A DNA stretch of 64,000 bases from Massilia sp. PAMC28688 (GTDB lineage Bacteria; Pseudomonadota; Gammaproteobacteria; Burkholderiales; Burkholderiaceae_D), in assembly GCF_019443445.1 (NCBI RefSeq), contig NZ_CP080378.1, forward strand, positions 124,001-188,000. The letters run 5' to 3'. Positions within the stretch are counted from its first letter, which is position 1. Each line of letters starts with the position of its first letter. A model generated the notes under the pieces. It saw only the letters and a list, made by a program, of their open reading frames with translations. It was not told where the DNA came from and ran no database searches. Made by a program: the position numbers and the translations under genes. Shown here piece after piece: positions 58,411 through 64,000 of the stretch.

Positions 58411-61400
58411 CTATGTCCGGGGTGTGGCCGCCCGCGCCAGGAAGGTGGCAGCCGCCTCCCCCGCCACCGGCCGGCTGTACAGATAGCCCTGGATGTCGTC
58501 GCAGTGTTCGTCGCGCAGCAGCGCGAGCTGTTCCTGGGTTTCCACGCCCTCGGCCACCACTGTCAAGCCCAGGCCGTGGGCCAGGCCGATGGTGGCGCGG
58601 GCAATGGCAAGGCTCTTGACGTCGTCGGTGATGTGGCGCACCAGGCACTGGTCGATCTTGATCTTGTCGAGCGCAAAGCGGCTCAGGTAACTGAGGGAAG
58701 AATAGCCGGTGCCAAAGTCGTCCAGCGCCACCGTGATGCCCATGGCGCGCAGCTGGTCGATCTGGCGCATGGCGGTATCGGCTTCGCTCATGAGCACACT
58801 TTCGGTCAGCTCGATGCCCAATGCCGACGGTTCCAGGCCATTGACGGCCAGCGCATCGGCAATCAGGGCCGGCACGTTGCCCAGCATGATCTGGTGGCCG
58901 GACACGTTCACCGCAATCGGTACCGGCGCCAGGCCGGCATCGCGCCAGGCGCGGGACTGGGCGCAGGCGGTGCGGATCACCCATTCGCCAATCTGCACAA
59001 TCAGGCCGGTATCCTCGGCCAGGGGGATGAATTCGGCCGGCGATACATTGCCCAAGGTTTCATTGTTCCAGCGGATCAGCGCTTCCATGCCGCACAGGTG
59101 CCCGCTCGCCAGGTCCATCTGCGGCTGGTAATGCAGCGCCAGCTCGCCCCTGGCCTGGGCCCCACGCAGGCGGTGCTCCAGCGACATCCAGTGCAGGGCG
59201 CGGATGTTCATCTGGCCGGTGTAGTAGCGAAAGCTGTTGCGCCCACTTTCCTTCACATGGGCCAGCGCGGTATCGGCGTTCTTGATCAGGTCCACCGGCG
59301 TGGTGCCATCGCCCGGATAGAGGGCGATGCCGATGCTGGCGGTGACGGTCAGTTCATGCCCCAGCGCGTGCACCGGCTGGGCCACCAGTTCCAGCAGCTG
59401 CTGGGCACAGGCGTTGACATCGTCCAGGTCATCGAGGTGGGTCATCAGCAGCACGAATTCATCGCTGCCAAGGCGCGCCAGCGTGTCCCCGGGCTCGATG
59501 CGGGTGCGCAGGCGTTCGCCGATTTCGCGCAGCAGCAGGTCGCCCGCATCGTGGCCAATGCCTTCATTGATGCGCTTTAAGCGGTCCACGTTCATCAGCA
59601 GCACGGCCAGCTGGCGCTGCTCGGGCCCGGCGCCGTCAATGGCCTGCTGCAGGCGGTCATTGAGCAGCGAACGGTTGGGCAGGCGCGTGAGCGGGTCGTG
59701 GTTATTCATGAACTGCAGCTGCTCGGTGGCGCTGCGAATGGCGGACAGGTCGCTAAACACGCCCACATAACCTTCCACCTCGCCCCGTTCGCTGCTGATC
59801 GCGCTCATATTGAGCCATTGGGGGAACAGCTGGCCGTTCTTGCGGCGGCTGCGGATCTCGCCGCGCCACTGGCCCTGGTTCTGCAGGCTGTGCCAGAGCG
59901 TGCCGGCCAGGGCGCTGTTGTCCACGTCCGCGTGCAGCATCAGCGCCGACTGGCCCAGCACCTCGGCCTCGGTGTAGCCCATGATGCGTTCAAACGCGGC
60001 GTTCACCGCCACGATCATGTTGGCCGCATCGGTGACCACGATGCCGTCGCCAGTGTGCTCGAACACGCGCGCCGACAGGCGCAGCTTGTCCTGCGCCAGA
60101 CGCTGCTCGGTGATGTCCTGCAGGGTGCCCAGCAGTGCAGTGGGCCGCCCGTCCGCGCCTTTGACCAGCGAGGCACGGGAATGGAAATAGCGGATCGGCC
60201 CCAGTGCCGGGTTCGAGCGCAGCTCCTGCGACCATTCTTGCACCGTGGGGTCGCCGTGATAAATCTCCGGAACATCATCGGGATGCAGCATGGCGTTGAA
60301 CTGCGCCATCGATGGTGGCGTAGCGGCTGGCTCGAGCCCCATGACGCGATACATTTCTTCGGACCAGTACTCTCTACCCGTATCGTATTCCAGGCGCCAG
60401 CTGCCAATCTTGGCCAGGCGCTGGGCAGCGCGCAGCTCACGGCCACTTTCCTCCAGGGCCTGGTTGAGGGCGTGGCGCGCCTTGAGTTCCTTGAAGGTCA
60501 GCCGGCTTAGCCACAACACAAGCAGCAGGAAACCCAGCGATACCGCGACGTACGCAATCGAGGCGCGGCGCCAGGAAGCGAGCGTCTCGTCGGTGCTCAC
60601 GCCAAGCACCAGCACCAGCGGCTGGCGCTCCACGTGGCGGAAATGGAACTGGCGCTCGATGCCGTCAATCGTGCTGCGCGCCAGATAACTGCCTTCGCTG
60701 CGCGCCGCGCTCTCCGCGATCAGGCGCGTCAGCGGCGCCGGCCTGGTGTCGGTACCGGCTTCGGGCACGCGCAGCATCAGCACACCGTCCTTGCGCGCCA
60801 GGGTGACCACGCCGTCGCGTCCAAGCTTGATCGCCTCATAAAATTTGCGCAGCGCCTGGGGCTCGAGCGCCGCCACCGCCACGCCGCCAAAGCTGCCGTC
60901 GGGGCGATTGATGCGCCGGCTCAGGGCGATGGTGGACACCCCATGCTTGCTCACGAAGGGCTGGTCAATGTACAGCCCCGCGTCGGCGGCGCGATGGGCC
61001 TGGAAATAGGCGCGCTCGGCGAGATTGTATGCGCCGGGCAGGCGCTCGCTGTCATGGATCATGTTGCCGTCGGCGTCGAGCACGAACAGCGCGCGCACGA
61101 ACGGCAGGCTGGCCAGGTGATCACGCAAGGTGCCATCGACATCGGCATTGCTGCCTTGCGCGGCCAGGGCCGCGCGCTCGGCCGAGCGCAGCGCCAGGTC
61201 CGCCGCGTCGAGCGTGGCACTGGTCTGCTTTTCGAGCACGCGCACCATCGCGGTGGCGCTGCGAGCGGCGCTCTTGAGCGCGTCGGAACGGGACTGCAGC
61301 AGCTGGAACGCCAGGTTGCCGAGAATGGCCGCCGAACACAGCAGCGAAAACGCAATGACGGGGGAACCTGCCGCAACGCGCAGCCGTGACGCAAACCTCT

Positions 61401-61425
61401 TGATCGCCCCCGGCAAAGCGCCCAC
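58411..61425 (-). CDS. Cache-PAS-PAS-GGDEF-EAL sensor phosphodiesterase
   Basis: 1,004 residues from a GTG at 61425, four bases beyond the upstream gene's stop; no better start is seen. Transmembrane helix (about 22-43), periplasmic dCache domain (45-285), second transmembrane helix (about 290-310), then two PAS domains (about 340-460 and 465-590). The cyclase site reads GSDEF with no RxxD I-site, so cyclase activity is doubtful. The EAL domain is intact (MEALIRW, DDFGTGYSSL, AEGVETQ), so c-di-GMP hydrolysis is likely. It directly follows another GGDEF-EAL gene, an apparent two-gene operon. Confidence 0.9.
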   Translation of the reverse strand: MGALPGAIKRFASRLRVAAGSPVIAFSLLCSAAILGNLAFQLLQSRSDALKSAARSATAMVRVLEKQTSATLDAADLALRSAERAALAAQGSNADVDGTLRDHLASLPFVRALFVLDADGNMIHDSERLPGAYNLAERAYFQAHRAADAGLYIDQPFVSKHGVSTIALSRRINRPDGSFGGVAVAALEPQALRKFYEAIKLGRDGVVTLARKDGVLMLRVPEAGTDTRPAPLTRLIAESAARSEGSYLARSTIDGIERQFHFRHVERQPLVLVLGVSTDETLASWRRASIAYVAVSLGFLLLVLWLSRLTFKELKARHALNQALEESGRELRAAQRLAKIGSWRLEYDTGREYWSEEMYRVMGLEPAATPPSMAQFNAMLHPDDVPEIYHGDPTVQEWSQELRSNPALGPIRYFHSRASLVKGADGRPTALLGTLQDITEQRLAQDKLRLSARVFEHTGDGIVVTDAANMIVAVNAAFERIMGYTEAEVLGQSALMLHADVDNSALAGTLWHSLQNQGQWRGEIRSRRKNGQLFPQWLNMSAISSERGEVEGYVGVFSDLSAIRSATEQLQFMNNHDPLTRLPNRSLLNDRLQQAIDGAGPEQRQLAVLLMNVDRLKRINEGIGHDAGDLLLREIGERLRTRIEPGDTLARLGSDEFVLLMTHLDDLDDVNACAQQLLELVAQPVHALGHELTVTASIGIALYPGDGTTPVDLIKNADTALAHVKESGRNSFRYYTGQMNIRALHWMSLEHRLRGAQARGELALHYQPQMDLASGHLCGMEALIRWNNETLGNVSPAEFIPLAEDTGLIVQIGEWVIRTACAQSRAWRDAGLAPVPIAVNVSGHQIMLGNVPALIADALAVNGLEPSALGIELTESVLMSEADTAMRQIDQLRAMGITVALDDFGTGYSSLSYLSRFALDKIKIDQCLVRHITDDVKSLAIARATIGLAHGLGLTVVAEGVETQEQLALLRDEHCDDIQGYLYSRPVAGEAAATFLARAATPRT

Positions 61426-61426
61426 C

Positions 61427-64000
61427 CTACTGGATCAGGTTGCGGCCGGTGCCAAGGCTGTTCCCGTCGCCGTGCAGCTGGCTGTGCAGGCGAAAGCCCT
61501 CGCGGATATTTTCACGCAGTACCGCGCCTTTCCACGGCTTGGTATAGAAGCGGTCGATCGCGCCATGGTTGATGGCGGCCATGATGGGCGCCAGGTCGGC
61601 ATAGGCCGACAACATGATGCGGAAGGTATCCGGGCACAGGTTCTTGACCCGTTCCATGAATTCGGTCCCGCTCATGGTGGGCATGCACTGGTCGCACAGG
61701 ATCACATGGACCTTGTTGCGGGCCAGGATATCGAAGCCTTCGGCTGCCGTCTGCGCGGTCAGGATGCGGTAGCCGTCCTGCGACAGGAAGTCGGTCAGCA
61801 CGTCGAGCATAAAGGCGTCGTCGTCCACGATCAGGAGCGTCTGCTGCGCCAGCGAGGACTCGTCCACGGGCGCCGCCAGCGCCTTGCCATCGCCCAGCAT
61901 GGCCACGAAATCGTCTTCCGACACCGGCTTGCTGAAGTAGTAGCCCTGCATCTCGTCGCAGCCGTGGCGGCGCAGGTACGCGAGCTGCGCATCGCGCTCG
62001 ACGCCTTCCGCGATCACCTGCAGCTTCAGGCTGTGCGCCATGTTGATGATGGCCAGTACAATGGCCGCGTCGTCGGGATTGCTGGTCACTTCGCGCACAA
62101 AGGCGATGTCGATCTTCAGCTTGTCGATCGGGAAGCGCTTGAGATAGGCCAGACTGGAGTAGCCGGTGCCGAAATCGTCGATCGAAATCTTGATGCCGAG
62201 CGCCTTCAGGTTGCGCAGCACGGCGATGGTGTCTTCGGCATTGGACATGAGCGAGCTTTCGGTCAGCTCCAGTTCCAGCAGCTCGGGGGCGATCTCGTGG
62301 ACCTTGAGCGCCCGCAGCACTTCTTCTTCCAGCCCGCCCAGGAAAAACTGGACCCCCGAGACGTTGACCGACAGGTGCACCGGGCCGACCTTGGACTTGC
62401 CCCATTTGCTGATCAGGCGGCACGCTTCATTGAGCACCCAGGTGCCGACCGGGACAATCAGGCCGGTCTCTTCGAGCACCGGGATGAACAGCGCCGGCGA
62501 CACCATGCCGTGCCCGGGCCGCTGCCAGCGGATCAGCGCTTCGGCGCCGCTGATGCGCCCCGACCCGATGTGCACCTTTGGCTGCAGGTAGAGCACGAAT
62601 TCCTTGTTGTCGATGGCGCGGCGCAGCGCATTTTCCAGGTCCAGGCGGGCCAGCGACTGCGCGTTCATCTCCGCCGTGAAGAAGCGGTAGGCGTCGCGCC
62701 CGGCTTCCTTGGCGCGGTACATGGCCGTGTCGGCGTATTTGATCAGGGTATCGGCATCGAGGCCGTCGTCAGGATAGATCGTGATGCCGATGCTGGACGT
62801 GACGGTGACTTCATGGCCACCGAGGTCGAACGGGCGGCGCAGCGAATCGCGGATCTTGTCCACCACGGCCAGCGCGCCCTGCGGCCCTTCCGGCAGGATC
62901 AGGATGGCGGCAAACTCGTCGCCGCCAAACCGGCCGACGGTATCGCGCACGCGCAGGCTGTCGACCAGGCGCGCCGAAAACTGGCGCAGCAGATCGTCGC
63001 CGCACGGGTGGCCAAGCGTGTCGTTGATGTTCTTGAAGCGGTCCACATCCAGGAACAGCACGCCCACCGACCAGTGATGCTCGGCGGCCTGCTCCAGCGA
63101 GCGGGTGAGCGAGGAATAGAACTGGCTGCGGTTGGGCAGGCCGGTCAGGGTATCGAAGTGGGCCAATTTGAGCAGGCGCGATTCCGATTCCTTGCGCTCG
63201 GTAATGTCGCGTGCCACTGCCACCAGAATCCAGTTGGCGCCCGAACGCAAGGTGCGGCGCTGTACCTCCACCGCCACTTCGCTGCCATCCTTGCGCATCA
63301 CGGTCAGCTCCGCCATGGCGCCGCTCTGGTCACCCGAGAGCAGCTTGTCATACAGGTCCTGCAGGCGCTCGCGGTCGCTGCCGCCGACGTTGTTCGTGCC
63401 CAGCGCCAGGTAGTCATTGCGCTCGTAGCCAAACATGCGGCACGCGGTGGCATTGACGTCCACGAACAGGCCGTCGGAGCGGTCGATCAGGAAGATGGCG
63501 TCGGCGGTGACGTCCATGGCCGTACGAAAGCGCCGCAGGTCTTCGTCGAGCCGGATGCGGGCCGTCATGTCGGCCGTCAGCTGCGCATGGTGGCGCTTGA
63601 TTTCGTCGTACAGCAGCAGGTTCTCGTAGGCCACCGCAATCTGGGCCGACACCGTCACCGCCACCCGTTCATCGACTTCCGAGAACGCGGCCGCGCCCAG
63701 TTTGTCGACCAGGTACAGCCAGCCATGCACCCGCTCGCGCGAGGCAATCGGCACGCCCAGGAAGGAATGGACCGGCGGGTGCGACTGCGGCAGGCCGAGG
63801 GCGCGCGGGTCGCCGCCCTCGTTCTCCATGCGCACCGGCTGGCGCTTTTCAAGCAGGGTATTGAGTACCCCCGCGCGCGGCGAACTGGAGACCACGCGCG
63901 CCTGGCGGTTGTCGCCGCAGGAGGAAAAGTAACTGAGTTCGTCGGCGCCCTCCTCCATCACCCCGATGCAGGCAAACTTGGCCACCGACACGTTCTGCGC
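61427..64000 (-). CDS. GAF-PAS-GGDEF-EAL-receiver protein (5' end outside window)
   Basis: About 857 codons visible; the start lies beyond the right edge. Order: GAF-like domain (HSFLGVPIASRERVHGWLYLVDK), PAS, GGDEF, EAL and a C-terminal receiver. GGDEF is intact (RFGGDEF, with RVRD as I-site). EAL is intact (AEALIRW, DDFGTGYSSL, AEGVERD). The receiver has the acidic pair (LLIVDDDAF), the phospho-acceptor Asp (VILCDQCMP) and the Lys (YTKPW). A receiver at the C-terminus instead of the N-terminus is less common and suggests control by a histidine kinase. It ends one base before the next gene's start. Confidence 0.9.
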   Translation of the reverse strand, partial: AQNVSVAKFACIGVMEEGADELSYFSSCGDNRQARVVSSSPRAGVLNTLLEKRQPVRMENEGGDPRALGLPQSHPPVHSFLGVPIASRERVHGWLYLVDKLGAAAFSEVDERVAVTVSAQIAVAYENLLLYDEIKRHHAQLTADMTARIRLDEDLRRFRTAMDVTADAIFLIDRSDGLFVDVNATACRMFGYERNDYLALGTNNVGGSDRERLQDLYDKLLSGDQSGAMAELTVMRKDGSEVAVEVQRRTLRSGANWILVAVARDITERKESESRLLKLAHFDTLTGLPNRSQFYSSLTRSLEQAAEHHWSVGVLFLDVDRFKNINDTLGHPCGDDLLRQFSARLVDSLRVRDTVGRFGGDEFAAILILPEGPQGALAVVDKIRDSLRRPFDLGGHEVTVTSSIGITIYPDDGLDADTLIKYADTAMYRAKEAGRDAYRFFTAEMNAQSLARLDLENALRRAIDNKEFVLYLQPKVHIGSGRISGAEALIRWQRPGHGMVSPALFIPVLEETGLIVPVGTWVLNEACRLISKWGKSKVGPVHLSVNVSGVQFFLGGLEEEVLRALKVHEIAPELLELELTESSLMSNAEDTIAVLRNLKALGIKISIDDFGTGYSSLAYLKRFPIDKLKIDIAFVREVTSNPDDAAIVLAIINMAHSLKLQVIAEGVERDAQLAYLRRHGCDEMQGYYFSKPVSEDDFVAMLGDGKALAAPVDESSLAQQTLLIVDDDAFMLDVLTDFLSQDGYRILTAQTAAEGFDILARNKVHVILCDQCMPTMSGTEFMERVKNLCPDTFRIMLSAYADLAPIMAAINHGAIDRFYTKPWKGAVLRENIREGFRLHSQLHGDGNSLGTGRNLIQ

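Overview
Organism. The window is GC-rich and densely coded. It carries PHA-granule phasins, a PhaF-like protein, a cyanide-insensitive bd oxidase operon, several GGDEF/EAL proteins and a type I secretion adhesin locus. Together these suggest a betaproteobacterium, most likely Oxalobacteraceae (Massilia, Duganella or Janthinobacterium relatives). That placement is an inference from gene content; there is no rRNA here to confirm it. Layout, 1-8.5 kb: an SPFH membrane protein with an Arc-like repressor behind a palindromic promoter; a DUF2807 protein; a PbrR/CadR-type MerR regulator divergent from an isoprenylcysteine-methyltransferase-like gene with a textbook 19-bp-spacer MerR promoter; pcuC-like, yaeQ and purU; a CurA-like reductase; and a small stress set (phasin, hemerythrin, KGG protein) with two ECF-type promoter candidates. 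8.56-9.06 kb: a non-coding tract of about 500 bp built from a degenerate 10-bp unit that keeps its phase. 9.2-15 kb: a GbsR-type regulator, cioA, cioB and a 47-codon DUF2474 gene in one operon; an ion channel; a SUFU-domain protein; a YgjP-like metallopeptidase. 15.2-50.1 kb, the centre of the window: a porin-like protein, a PstS-like periplasmic protein, a dCache-PAS-GGDEF-EAL protein and a membrane diguanylate cyclase. They are followed by a complete Lap-type system: LapB-like ABC exporter, LapC-like adaptor, a LuxR-type regulator with a degenerate receiver, a 6,624-residue LapA-like adhesin, and then LapD-like, LapG-like and TolC/LapE-like genes. How the system should work (established for Pseudomonas fluorescens LapA/D/G, inferred here): the adhesin stays plugged in the TolC-like pore through its N-terminal retention module. 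At low c-di-GMP the periplasmic protease LapG cuts the module at a TAAG-type site, present at residues 115-118. At high c-di-GMP the catalytically degenerate LapD-like receptor sequesters LapG. The cyclase/phosphodiesterase genes directly upstream are plausible local inputs. The adhesin has three 95-residue cadherin-like repeats and then exactly 55 VCBS repeats of exactly 97 residues (27,146-43,150), with no indel and with kilobase-scale blocks duplicated almost without change. A PA14-type domain and RTX repeats sit at the C-terminus. 50-58.2 kb: LOG-family hydrolase, TPR protein, TetR regulator, patatin-like lipase, PhaF-like protein, two small secreted proteins, a bifunctional fatty acyl-CoA reductase resembling the Marinobacter enzyme, and a second phasin, so a storage-lipid neighbourhood. 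58.4-64 kb: two large GGDEF/EAL sensor proteins on the minus strand, the second running off the window. No tRNA, rRNA, CRISPR array or insertion sequence was recognised.
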